Source of the DNA: Amygdalobacter nucleatus | GTDB taxonomy: Bacteria; Bacillota; Clostridia; Saccharofermentanales; Fastidiosipilaceae | Assembly (NCBI RefSeq): GCF_029167365.1 | Contig: NZ_JARFNM010000001.1 | Span: 310,001-374,000 of the forward strand | DNA length: 64,000 nucleotides | Reading direction: 5' to 3' | Shown: piece by piece, positions 9,589 to 18,246 of the stretch | How the letters are laid out: every line of letters starts with the position of its first letter | Position numbering within the stretch: position 1 is the stretch's first letter | Position numbers and translations under genes: made by a program | The notes under the pieces: model-generated | What the model saw: the letters and a program-made list of their open reading frames with translations, nothing else | What the model was told of the DNA's origin: nothing | The model's database searches: none

Positions 9589-9617
9589 AAAAGAGTAAGA
9601 CTTTGTCTTGCTCTTTT
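9589..9617 (+). promoter_or_regulatory. Terminator-like hairpin in the rimP leader
   Basis: A 13-bp stem with one mismatch (9589-9601 with 9605-9617, loop TTT) followed by CTTTTATTAA. It lies only about ten bases downstream of the predicted transcription start. A terminator inside the leader of an operon containing nusA fits attenuation by NusA or RNA folding, and rimP-leader RNAs are a known Firmicutes element. I cannot assign it to that RNA family without a covariance search. Confidence 0.6.
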
Positions 9618-9673
9618 CTTTTATTAATCTGCGATTAATTGATGAACAGCCTAATTGTTGCAAGGGAGAATAT

Positions 9674-10303
9674 ATGCAAGCGAAGAAGAACACGCTAGCT
9701 GAAAATGCTTATACACTCTGTTTGGATGCTGTGCAAGCTGCGGGATATGAGCTCTTAGAGGTGAAGTACGGCAAAGAACAGGGCGAGTATTACCTAACTT
9801 TCATCATTGATAAGCGTGGCGGTATTGGCATTGAAGACTGCGAACGTGTGAATGATATAGTCGACCCGTTACTAGAGACAGCTAATTTGGTGCAAGGTGC
9901 GTACAATTTGGAAGTTTCTTCCGCTGGCTTAGATCGCTTGTTGCAGACAGAGGCAGATTTTAAGCGCTACCTTGAGAGCGAGGTAGAAATTAGCTGCTAT
10001 CGCAAATTCTTGAACTGTAAGCAATTTATTGGCTTTCTGTTGGACTATGCCGATGGTAAGATAACGCTTGGCCTGGATTTGTTGGCTATGCAGAAACGAA
10101 TGGACAAGAAAAACTTCAAGGACTTTTTGTTCAACATTGAGCTAGCTTTGACAAGCGTGGACTTAGATAAGCTGACAGAAGCTGAACGCCAAACCTTGTG
10201 GCGCAAATTCAAACCAGCAACTTTACTAGAAAGAGAAGAGCCGATTGAACTTAATTTTGCTGAAACTGAATGGAGTCAAGTGAAACGCTATATTGATTTT
10301 TAA
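9674..10303 (+). CDS. rimP: Ribosome maturation factor RimP
   Basis: A 209-residue RimP homologue, needed for late assembly of the 30S subunit. Family stretches are visible: YELLEVKYGKEQGEYYLTFI, IDKRGGIGIEDCERVN, and YNLEVSSAGLDRLL, where E. coli-type RimP has a VSSPG motif. The C-terminal SH3-like domain covers roughly residues 90-160. The protein is somewhat longer than the usual 150-160 residues because of a charged C-terminal tail. The ATG at 9674 is preceded by AAGGGAG. The frame is open back to 9608, but that part overlaps the leader hairpin. First gene of the nusA operon, as in other Firmicutes. Confidence 0.9.
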   Translation: MQAKKNTLAENAYTLCLDAVQAAGYELLEVKYGKEQGEYYLTFIIDKRGGIGIEDCERVNDIVDPLLETANLVQGAYNLEVSSAGLDRLLQTEADFKRYLESEVEISCYRKFLNCKQFIGFLLDYADGKITLGLDLLAMQKRMDKKNFKDFLFNIELALTSVDLDKLTEAERQTLWRKFKPATLLEREEPIELNFAETEWSQVKRYIDF

Positions 10304-10371
10304 GCTTTAAGTTTTAACCAATGTACTTTTATGATGAATATAAGGTCAATTAAGATAGGAGAAAAGATAAA

Positions 10372-11547
10372 ATGAATGCAGAACTGATTCAAGCAATCAA
10401 GGACTTGTGCAAAGAACGTGGCATTGATGCTGAAGTTTTATTTCAGGCCATAGAAGAAGCCCTTGTTTCAGCTTACAAACGTGAGTTCAACGCTAAGAAT
10501 GCCGAGAACATTCGCGCTGAAGTAGATAGAGATACTTGCGAGATGCACGTATTCCTGATGAAAGAGGTAGTTGAGGAGGTATCTGACCCCAACTCAGAAA
10601 TTAGCTTGGCTGATGCCACAAGCATTGATAGCGACTTTGAACTAGGCGATTTGCTTGAATATGAACTTTCTCCTCAAGATTTTGGCCGCTTGGCAGCCCA
10701 GACAGCTAAGAGCGTGATCAACCAAAAATTAATCGATGCAGAAAGCAACCGTATCAGTGCTGAGTTCACCAACCGTATCGGTGAATTAGCAAGCGGTATT
10801 GTGCAACGTAAAGATAGACGCGATGTTGTTGTTGATATTGGCCGTGCAGATGCAATTTTGCAAGTGCGCGAACAAGTTAGACAAGATGTTTATAACTTTG
10901 GTCAACGTATGCGCTTCTATATTCTCAAGGTTGATACCAAACATGGTCGCCCTGTTGTTTATGTCTCTCGTAGTCATCCACAATTGATAGCCAAATTGTT
11001 TGAAGCTGAAGTGCCTGAAATTCAAGAGGGTATCGTTCGAATTTACAGCGTTTCACGTGAAGCTGGCTTTAGAAGCAAGATTGCTGTTTACAGTACAGAC
11101 CCAGATGTTGATCCAGTTGGTGCTTGCATTGGTAATCGCAGGATGCGTATCAACAACATCATGGAAGAATTACATGGCGAAAAGATTGATATTGTTCAAT
11201 ACGATGAAGATCCAGAAACATTCATTTTGAATGCTTTGTCACCAGCTAAAGTTTTGCGTGTCACCTTGTATCAAGAAGGCGATACAAACGTAGCAGAGGT
11301 AGTTGTACCAGACAATCAATTACCATTAGCTATCGGTCGTTCTGGTCAGAATGCTCGTTTGGCTGCTCGCTTGACAGGTTGGCATGTTGATATTAAGAGC
11401 GCTTCACAAGCTGAAGATTATCAAGCAAAATTGGATGATGATTTAGCAGAATCAATTGACGCTATTACAGAACAAGCTTTGGCTAAGGTTGAGGCTAATA
11501 ACCAGACAAAAGCTGACGCTGAAACAGAAACAGAAACTGCTGAGTAA
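10372..11547 (+). CDS. nusA: Transcription termination/antitermination factor NusA
   Basis: A 391-residue NusA that binds RNA polymerase and modulates pausing, termination and antitermination. The N-terminal domain (about 1-130) has AIEEALVSAYKREF. The S1 domain (about 135-205) contains GIVQRKDRRDVVVDIGRADA. KH1 and KH2 follow, with VGACIGNRRMRINNI and LPLAIGRSGQNARLAARLTG. The length equals the short Gram-positive form, with an Ala/Glu/Thr-rich acidic tail. The start ATG lies behind ATAGGAG. It sits 68 bases after rimP. A YlxR gene, usual directly after nusA, is missing. Confidence 0.96.
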   Translation: MNAELIQAIKDLCKERGIDAEVLFQAIEEALVSAYKREFNAKNAENIRAEVDRDTCEMHVFLMKEVVEEVSDPNSEISLADATSIDSDFELGDLLEYELSPQDFGRLAAQTAKSVINQKLIDAESNRISAEFTNRIGELASGIVQRKDRRDVVVDIGRADAILQVREQVRQDVYNFGQRMRFYILKVDTKHGRPVVYVSRSHPQLIAKLFEAEVPEIQEGIVRIYSVSREAGFRSKIAVYSTDPDVDPVGACIGNRRMRINNIMEELHGEKIDIVQYDEDPETFILNALSPAKVLRVTLYQEGDTNVAEVVVPDNQLPLAIGRSGQNARLAARLTGWHVDIKSASQAEDYQAKLDDDLAESIDAITEQALAKVEANNQTKADAETETETAE

Positions 11548-11583
11548 ATAGTTGCTGTTTGCTTATGAGGAGGAAAGGCTAAA

Positions 11584-12189
11584 TTGGATTTAGACATAAC
11601 GGCGATAAATCGAAATGGCCAAACGAATGAGTCTGATTTTGCTTTGCCCAAAGAAAGGGCGGAGCTTTTAGAGAAAGTTCAGAGCTTGCTTGGCTTGGCT
11701 AGACGAGCTAGGCACCTGCAGCTTGGTTTAACGGCTGTAACTAAGCTGATTGCTAGTGGAGAGGTGGAGCTTATCTTTGTAGCCAGTGATTTGGCGGAAG
11801 ATAGTAAGCGTAAATTGCATAACCTATTGGCGAGCAAGGAACACCTGCTTAAGCATAATTACTATTGCTGTAATATGTTTACCCGGGCAGAACTAAGTGC
11901 AAAGCTTGATAGCGAAAGAGCTGTATTGGCCTTGCCAGTCGATGGATTTAGCCAGTCACTTAAGCAGAGCTTGCTGACTTACAAAGAACTTTTGCAGGCA
12001 AATTTACAAGATCAGGAAATTGATCCGAGTAATTATTTTTCAAAGCTGCAGGCTGTATGTCGTACTTATACCAAACGAGTTACTCAGTCAAAGCAACATA
12101 AGAATAAATTAGTTGGACAACATGAACAGACAAAAGGTCTTAGGCAGTTACGAGGAGGGAAAATAGCGCATGTCGGAAGAGATAAATAA
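11584..12189 (+). CDS. YlxQ-like L7Ae/L30e family RNA-binding protein
   Basis: A 201-residue protein. Residues about 20-110 match the L7Ae/L30e/S12e fold of Ylx[39 protein letters not shown], then a Leu/Lys-rich stretch. The C-terminal 80 residues are an extra basic tail ([14 protein letters not shown]). The start is a TTG at 11584 behind GAGGAGG. The gene lies between nusA and infB, the standard ylxQ position, and its end overlaps the infB start by 20 bases, so translation is probably coupled. Likely a ribosome- or RNA-associated accessory protein; the exact role of YlxQ is not settled. Confidence 0.8.
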   Translation: MDLDITAINRNGQTNESDFALPKERAELLEKVQSLLGLARRARHLQLGLTAVTKLIASGEVELIFVASDLAEDSKRKLHNLLASKEHLLKHNYYCCNMFTRAELSAKLDSERAVLALPVDGFSQSLKQSLLTYKELLQANLQDQEIDPSNYFSKLQAVCRTYTKRVTQSKQHKNKLVGQHEQTKGLRQLRGGKIAHVGRDK

Positions 12190-15100
12190 AAATGATGAGG
12201 CAATTGAAACGAAATTAGATCTAACGGACAATAAAGAGCTTGAAGACAACAAGGAGCCCAATGCGCCGGTAATTACCATGAAAGGCTTATCAGGTAAGAA
12301 GATTGCCAGCGTAGTTAAAGTCGTTAAAATCAAGAAAAAAGCTAAGACGAGCAAGGCAGCTGATTCTGAGGCTGAAGCGGAAGCAAAAACTAGTGCTGTT
12401 AGTGCCGCCAAAGATTTGCTGAATAATACGGCTGACGCTGTTAAGTCGGCTGTTAAGCAGGGTGTTGATGCTTTAGCTAAGGTGACAGGTGTAAGTGAGA
12501 AATTACATAGTGAATCTAAGGCAAAGGTAGAGACAACTGATGCACCAGCTGAAACTAGTAGTAAAGCTGAGCTTCCAACAACGCCAGCTTCTGTTAGCGA
12601 AGCTGCTTTGGAAAAAGTCTCTGAACCCGAACAAACAGCTATGCCTGAACCAGAGAAGCAAGAGAGTGCTACAGATGAGGTAAACGTGCAGACAGAAGCA
12701 CCTGCAAGTGAAACTAAAGTGGAAACAAAAGAAGAAGCTACTAAAGTTGCACCAGAATCAGTTAAGACTGAAATGGAAACTGAAACTAAAGCTGAGCCTA
12801 AAGTTGAGGCTAATGGCAAAAAAGCTAAAGAGTCAAAAGAAAACATAAAGGCTAAATCTGAACATAAAGCTAGCAAGAAACCACACAAGCAAGTGGTTGC
12901 TCAGTCTGTCTTGGATAGCGTCAACGTGACTTTGCCAACTAAGTTAGGCAAAATAGATGACTTCAATCGTGATGTGATCAATCGTGTGCGCGAGGAACGT
13001 GAGAAAGAAAGACGCAGCGTAGCTTCTCAAAAGGCTGCCCAAATGACAAAGGCAATGGCAAGTATGCGTTTGCAAAAGTTAGAGAGTAAACGCCAAGAGG
13101 AAAAAGCTAAGAATGCTCAAGCTGAGCCTAAAGCCCAAACAGGTGAAACTGTTGAAAGCTTAGCTAGTGTTGGCTTTGTTGTGCCTAAGCCAATTGGTAA
13201 AGTGCAATTGCCAGTTAAGCGTCAGGCTAATAGCCAGTCAGCTAATCGGCCGAATTTCAATCGTCAGGGTCGAAACAACTCCACACGTAACGAGCGCCCA
13301 AATCAAGGTGGTGGATCTTTTTCTAACCGTTCTGACTTTGGTGGTTTTGCAGATAAGGACAAAGATGACGAGCGCAAATTAGTTTCACATTCACGTAAGC
13401 AGAAAATTGCCTCTGTTGATAGTGAATTGACAGAGTTATTAGGCAAAGAGGCACAGCGCCGTAACTTCCAAAGCCGCGACATGCATAAGAAGCGCAATGA
13501 TAACGATGAAAAGACGAAACGCAGCAAACTCACGAACCGCAATGAGCGCATGCGTGGCCGTATAAGCGAATTTGACGAAGATGATGACAATGAGAGAAGA
13601 AGAGGTAAGCGTAAGAACCAAGCAAATACACTAAAAGAGGCGGCAAATGCGCAAGTTACACACGTTTCCTTGCCTGAACAATTGACCGTAAAAGAGTTCG
13701 CAGAAGCTATTAAGAAGACAGCGTCCGAAGTTATCATGAAATTGATGGCTTATGGCGTGATGGTCAATATGAACCAAGATATTGATTACGATACAGCTGC
13801 AACAATTGCTGATGAATTTGGCATTACTTGCGATAAGTTAGTGGAAGTCACAGCTGAAGATATTCTCTTTGATGATTCAGAAGATGTCGAAGAGAACTTA
13901 GTTGAGCGCCCACCAGTAGTTGTAGTTATGGGTCACGTTGACCATGGTAAAACAACTCTGTTGGACCATGTGCGTAATACAAGAGTTGCCTTGGGTGAAG
14001 CTGGTGGTATTACTCAGCATATTGGTGCTTATACAGTTAGCTTGAAGGGTAGAAGAATTACCTTCCTTGATACCCCTGGCCACGAAGCTTTCACAACTAT
14101 GCGTGCGCGTGGTGCACAAGCTACGGATATTGCAATCTTGGTTGTTGCGGCAGATGATGGCGTCATGCCACAGACAGTTGAAGCAATCAACCATGCTAAG
14201 GCTGCTAAGACAGAGATTATCGTTGCTATCAACAAGATTGATAAGCCAGGTGCTAACCCAGAACGTGTTAAGCAAGAATTGGCTAATTACGATTTGATTT
14301 GCGAAGAGTGGGGCGGTTCCACCATCATGGTGCCAATTTCAGCTAAGAACGGTGAAAACATCGACCAATTGTTGGAGATGGTCTTGCTCACAGCTGATTT
14401 GCTGGAATTAAAAGCCGATCCAAAGCGTCAGGCCAAAGGTATTGTTTTGGAAGCCTCCTTGGATAAGAACCGTGGCGTTGTAGCTTCCTTGTTGGTACAG
14501 CGTGGTACTTTGAAGAAAGGCGATACAATTGTTACAGGTTCTATCGTTGGTAATATTCGTGCCATGATTGACTCACGCGGCAAAAATATCAATCAAGCTG
14601 GGCCTTCAACACCTGTACAGATTATCGGCTTACCAGAAATTCCAGAAGCTGGTGAGACATTCTATCAGGTTAAAGCTGAGAAATTGGCTCGCCAATTGGC
14701 TGACCGCCGTAAGGAAACGGCGCGTGAAGAGCAAATTAGGAAGAATCCTAAGATCAGCTTGGATGCCTTGTTCAATCGCTTGGAAGAGGGCAAGCTGCAA
14801 GACTTGAATATCATTGTCAAAGGCGACGTGGTTGGCTCAGTTGAAGCTATGAATCAGAGCTTGCTCAAGTTGTCTAATGATGAAGTTAAGATCAATATCA
14901 TTCACTCACAAGCAGGTGGTATTACCGAGTCAGATGTACGTTTGGCAGAAGTTTCAGATGCTATCATCATCGGCTTTAACGTACGTCCTAACAATAATGT
15001 CACAGACTTAGCTAAAGAATTGGGCGTTGATATTCGTCTCTATCGTGTCATTTACAATGCAATTGAAGATATTGAGAAGGCTATGAAGGGTCTCTTGGCT

Positions 15101-15409
15101 CCTACATACGAGGAGAAAGTGCTTGGCCATGTCGAAGTGCGTGAAACATTCAAGATTTCTAATGTCGGTACAATTGCCGGTGCTTATGTCTTGGATGGTA
15201 AAGCTCAGCGCAATGCAAAGGTAAGATTGTTGCGTGATAGCAAGATCATTTATGAAGGTCAGTTAGCTAGCTTGAAACGCTTCAAAGATGATGTCAAAGA
15301 AGTTAGCGCAGGTTATGAATGTGGTTTGTCAATTGAAAACTACAATGATATTAAAGTTGGCGATACACTTGAATTGTACGAAATGGCTGAGGTAAAAGAG
15401 GAGGAATAA
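12170..15409 (+). CDS. infB: Translation initiation factor IF-2
   Basis: A 1079-residue IF-2, the GTPase that places initiator tRNA on the 30S subunit. The GTPase motifs are complete: GHVDHGKT (residues about 587-594), DTPGHEAF and NKIDKP, followed by domains II, III and the C-terminal tRNA-binding domain. Residues 1 to about 500 are a low-complexity extension rich in Lys, Ala and Glu, much longer than the 200-residue Gram-positive norm; the conserved IF-2N-like segment ([20 protein letters not shown]) begins after it. The ATG at 12170 has GAGGAGG upstream. rbfA follows at three bases, so the two are coupled. Confidence 0.97.
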   Translation: MSEEINKNDEAIETKLDLTDNKELEDNKEPNAPVITMKGLSGKKIASVVKVVKIKKKAKTSKAADSEAEAEAKTSAVSAAKDLLNNTADAVKSAVKQGVDALAKVTGVSEKLHSESKAKVETTDAPAETSSKAELPTTPASVSEAALEKVSEPEQTAMPEPEKQESATDEVNVQTEAPASETKVETKEEATKVAPESVKTEMETETKAEPKVEANGKKAKESKENIKAKSEHKASKKPHKQVVAQSVLDSVNVTLPTKLGKIDDFNRDVINRVREEREKERRSVASQKAAQMTKAMASMRLQKLESKRQEEKAKNAQAEPKAQTGETVESLASVGFVVPKPIGKVQLPVKRQANSQSANRPNFNRQGRNNSTRNERPNQGGGSFSNRSDFGGFADKDKDDERKLVSHSRKQKIASVDSELTELLGKEAQRRNFQSRDMHKKRNDNDEKTKRSKLTNRNERMRGRISEFDEDDDNERRRGKRKNQANTLKEAANAQVTHVSLPEQLTVKEFAEAIKKTASEVIMKLMAYGVMVNMNQDIDYDTAATIADEFGITCDKLVEVTAEDILFDDSEDVEENLVERPPVVVVMGHVDHGKTTLLDHVRNTRVALGEAGGITQHIGAYTVSLKGRRITFLDTPGHEAFTTMRARGAQATDIAILVVAADDGVMPQTVEAINHAKAAKTEIIVAINKIDKPGANPERVKQELANYDLICEEWGGSTIMVPISAKNGENIDQLLEMVLLTADLLELKADPKRQAKGIVLEASLDKNRGVVASLLVQRGTLKKGDTIVTGSIVGNIRAMIDSRGKNINQAGPSTPVQIIGLPEIPEAGETFYQVKAEKLARQLADRRKETAREEQIRKNPKISLDALFNRLEEGKLQDLNIIVKGDVVGSVEAMNQSLLKLSNDEVKINIIHSQAGGITESDVRLAEVSDAIIIGFNVRPNNNVTDLAKELGVDIRLYRVIYNAIEDIEKAMKGLLAPTYEEKVLGHVEVRETFKISNVGTIAGAYVLDGKAQRNAKVRLLRDSKIIYEGQLASLKRFKDDVKEVSAGYECGLSIENYNDIKVGDTLELYEMAEVKEEE

Positions 15410-15411
15410 GC

Positions 15412-15867
15412 TTGGCAAATTTAATCAGACAGAAACGCGTTGGCGATGAAATTCGGCGAATTTTAGCTACCGCTTGTCAGAATGGTACTTTACGTAATCT
15501 GCCGGTTTTGACGACCTGCGTGGCGGTAGAGATGAATCGTGACTTAACTTATGCTCGTTGCTATATGACAATTCCAGGCTCGGAAGCAGTGAAACAAGCC
15601 AGCTTGCAACGTTTGGAGAAATTAAAAGGCTTTTTGCGCCATGAAATAATGCAGCAAATTAGTCTGAGACAGGCGCCAGACTTGCGCTTCTATTTGGATA
15701 CATCTTTGGAGTATGGTATGCAAATTGATGCTAAATTAGCTGAAATTGCCGAAGAACGTGCTTTGCGTAGAGAAACAGCCGCCACTGAAAATGCTGAAGC
15801 TGAGACAGAAACAGAAGCTGAAACGGTTGAAGCACTTGCTACTGACGTGACTGAGCAAAATGCGTAA
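15412..15867 (+). CDS. rbfA: Ribosome-binding factor A
   Basis: A 151-residue RbfA, a KH-like 30S maturation factor. Family stretches include RVGDEIRRILATACQNG, MNRDLTYARCYMTIPG and APDLRFYLDTSLEYGMQI. The last 30 residues are an Ala/Glu/Thr-rich acidic tail not needed for the fold. It starts with TTG at 15412, behind AGGAGG that lies inside the end of infB. That strong site supports the unusual start codon. Confidence 0.92.
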   Translation: MANLIRQKRVGDEIRRILATACQNGTLRNLPVLTTCVAVEMNRDLTYARCYMTIPGSEAVKQASLQRLEKLKGFLRHEIMQQISLRQAPDLRFYLDTSLEYGMQIDAKLAEIAEERALRRETAATENAEAETETEAETVEALATDVTEQNA

Positions 15868-15950
15868 GTTAAACGCTTTAATTAGTGAGGGCGATTATCT
15901 TTGTAGGTAGTTGTCCTCTTTCTTTACATTTGACGAAAAAGAGGATTTGG

Positions 15951-17036
15951 ATGGAGATACAGTCAGAACTAAATTTGCAGTTTAGACATAATACGAAGAC
16001 TTTGGCCGCACTTTTGTTAGCCTTGGCCCAGGCGAAAAACGAGGCTACAAAATTGTACATTTTGCCGCATCATCGTGCTGATGGGGATGCAATTGGTTCA
16101 GCTTTTGGCCTGAACATAGCTTGCCAAAAATTAGGTCTAAAAAGTGAGGTGCTGTTAGCAGAACCAGTGCCGCCTATGTATGCTTACTTAAGTTTACCAG
16201 ATTATGCAGTTTTAGATACAGAGGCTAAAGCAGCCCAATTTGTAGATAAGCTGACGCAGGAACAAGCTTATGTTTGCTTGATTGATAATTCAGCTCCTGA
16301 AACTAGATTAGGCGTCCGTTTTGCCTTGTGGCAAGCTTGCCAAGAGGAGAGGCGCTTAATTATCGATCACCACGTTTCAGATATTCCAGCTGGTGAACGT
16401 TATGATATTGCCGCTAATGAAATTGCCTGCTCAGGTATGGTGGCTGAATTGATAATCTTATTAGAAAAGCAAAGTGGCCAAAGCTTACTAGATGCTAACT
16501 TGGCTAATTGCCTAATGACAGGCATTATTACAGACAGCGGCCAGTTAAGCTATGCGGCAACCAGTGCCCAGACTTACCTTTTGATGGCAATTTTGAAACA
16601 GCACGGGGCAGACCAGGAGCTAATTAATCGTGTGCATTATCACACAATGAGCGTGGCTAAGTTGAAGATGATAGCTTTAGCTTTCAGTCAGACTGAATTT
16701 AGCTATGACAATACTTGCTTAGTTTCCCACTTGACAGCTGAACAAATTCAGCAAGCTCAGGCTGGTGAAGTAGACTTAGATGGCATAAGCTCCATGCTTA
16801 GAGAAGTTAGAAGCGTCAAAGTGGCTGTGCTTTTGCGTTCGACTCTAAAAGGTAACGTCTTAGGCTCAATTCGTTCGACTGAGGCAATTAATTGTCAGAA
16901 TATAGCTAAACAACTAGGTGGTGGCGGCCATGAAAGAGCTAGCGGCTTTACCATCTACAACGTAACTTTAGAGGAAGCTAAAGCGCACTTTTTAAGTGCT
17001 TGCAAAACAGAATTGGAAAGTGAAGATGCTGAATAA
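15951..17036 (+). CDS. nrnA: DHH/DHHA1 phosphoesterase, NrnA-like oligoribonuclease
   Basis: A 361-residue bifunctional oligoribonuclease and pAp phosphatase family protein. The DHH domain has HHRADGDAIGSA near residue 41, DNSAPETR, and the name motif in DHHVSD near residue 139. The DHHA1 domain ends with GGGGHERASGF. All metal-binding residues that I can see are kept. I chose ATG 15951 behind AGAGGA. A GTG further upstream (15885) would add 22 residues of unlikely sequence. The gene lies between rbfA and truB as in Bacillus, and its end overlaps the truB start. Confidence 0.9.
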   Translation: MEIQSELNLQFRHNTKTLAALLLALAQAKNEATKLYILPHHRADGDAIGSAFGLNIACQKLGLKSEVLLAEPVPPMYAYLSLPDYAVLDTEAKAAQFVDKLTQEQAYVCLIDNSAPETRLGVRFALWQACQEERRLIIDHHVSDIPAGERYDIAANEIACSGMVAELIILLEKQSGQSLLDANLANCLMTGIITDSGQLSYAATSAQTYLLMAILKQHGADQELINRVHYHTMSVAKLKMIALAFSQTEFSYDNTCLVSHLTAEQIQQAQAGEVDLDGISSMLREVRSVKVAVLLRSTLKGNVLGSIRSTEAINCQNIAKQLGGGGHERASGFTIYNVTLEEAKAHFLSACKTELESEDAE

Positions 17037-18246
17037 TTCAATATACTTGATCTATAAAAGTATCGGCCCCAGTTCCTTTGCCTGTGTCAATCAGCTAAGA
17101 CATAGCTTAGGTGCAGAAAAAGCAGGTCATATTGGTACCTTAGATCCCTTTGCCGAGGGCTTATTACCCGTGTTTGTCAATCGGGCAACGCGCTTGATTC
17201 CTTATTTGGAAGTTGCTAGCAAAACTTATCGCGCCTTAGTTGTTCTAGGTGCTAAAAGCACGAGCTTGGATGCCAATGGTGAACTTGTATCTAAGCAGGA
17301 ATTAAGCTTCCAAGCTTATTACGCTTTGCTAAAAGACGATGCAGCTTTAGCTAAAGCACAAATTCAGCAATTAGTAGGCGTAAGTGAACAAGAAATACCG
17401 CTTTATTCAGCTAAAAAGGTTAATGGCAAAAAGTTATATGAGTATGCCAGGCAAAATCAGTCTGTCGAAAAACAGTATAAAACGATAGAAGTGACGGCTG
17501 CCAAATTGTTGAATTTTCAAGGTATCATCAGCCAAACAGAGTTAGCAGAGCTTGATTTAGCTAAATTAGAGCAATTATATACAGAGCGCTTAAATGAATT
17601 AAAACAGCAGAAAGCCTGGCCAAATCCAACTCTATTTCCAGCGGCCAAAGCTCGATTGCAAATGAAAAAATTAGCTAAACCATTGGAGCAAGCTGCAATT
17701 TCTGCTTGGTGTAAATTTACACCAACGCTTTATTTTGATATTGAGTTTACTGTCAGTAAGGGAACTTTCATTCGCGCCTTAGTTGCAGACTTAGGCAAGC
17801 GCTTAGGGACAGAGGCTTATACGCTGCGTTTGTTGAGAACAAAAGTGGGGCAATTTGATCTAGCTGATGCACATTCAGAAAGTGAATGGCAGGATTTATT
17901 TGCGCAGACCAAAAGCGAAACTGAAAGGGCGAAGCTTGGCCTTAATTTGCAGACGGCATTTTCTAATTTGCCGAATTATGTTTGCAATGATAAAGAGCAT
18001 AAGTGGTTGCTACAAGGTAGGACCTTGTCATTTTATCAAAAGGAACTAGCCAAAAAGCCAGAATATTCTACAGAACATTTATGGAAAAATCTTATAAATT
18101 TGCCTGCAATGAGTATAATTAAACAAAGGCAGTATGTGTTAGCAATTTACGAAGGACAAGTTATCGCTTTACTTAGTTTGCAGGAGATGGAACAAGGCTT
18201 ACAGCTTGTACCGGAAAGGATGTTATTTAGCCATGAAGATTTATAA
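17026..18246 (+). CDS. truB: tRNA pseudouridine(55) synthase TruB
   Basis: A 406-residue TruB, which makes pseudouridine 55 in the tRNA T-loop. The catalytic motif GHIGTLDPFAEGLLPV contains the active Asp. YSAKKVNGKKLYEYAR and SKGTFIRALVADLGKRLG are further family blocks. The protein is about 100 residues longer than usual because of a charged insert around residues 165-240, before the FDIEFTVSKGTFIR block, and a longer C-terminus. ATG 17026 has GGAAAG upstream and overlaps the end of nrnA by 11 bases. Its own end overlaps the next gene by 14 bases, so the three are translationally coupled. Confidence 0.92.
   Translation: MLNNSIYLIYKSIGPSSFACVNQLRHSLGAEKAGHIGTLDPFAEGLLPVFVNRATRLIPYLEVASKTYRALVVLGAKSTSLDANGELVSKQELSFQAYYALLKDDAALAKAQIQQLVGVSEQEIPLYSAKKVNGKKLYEYARQNQSVEKQYKTIEVTAAKLLNFQGIISQTELAELDLAKLEQLYTERLNELKQQKAWPNPTLFPAAKARLQMKKLAKPLEQAAISAWCKFTPTLYFDIEFTVSKGTFIRALVADLGKRLGTEAYTLRLLRTKVGQFDLADAHSESEWQDLFAQTKSETERAKLGLNLQTAFSNLPNYVCNDKEHKWLLQGRTLSFYQKELAKKPEYSTEHLWKNLINLPAMSIIKQRQYVLAIYEGQVIALLSLQEMEQGLQLVPERMLFSHEDL

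Noticed and set aside
12148-12888. Minus-strand frame of 246 codons opposite infB
   Set aside because: Ser/Ala/Val-rich shadow of the Lys/Glu/Ala-rich IF-2 extension, no start signal.
16996-17025. Upstream extension of truB to an earlier start
   Set aside because: The ATG at 17026 has a ribosome site and the TruB family begins with the residues that follow it.
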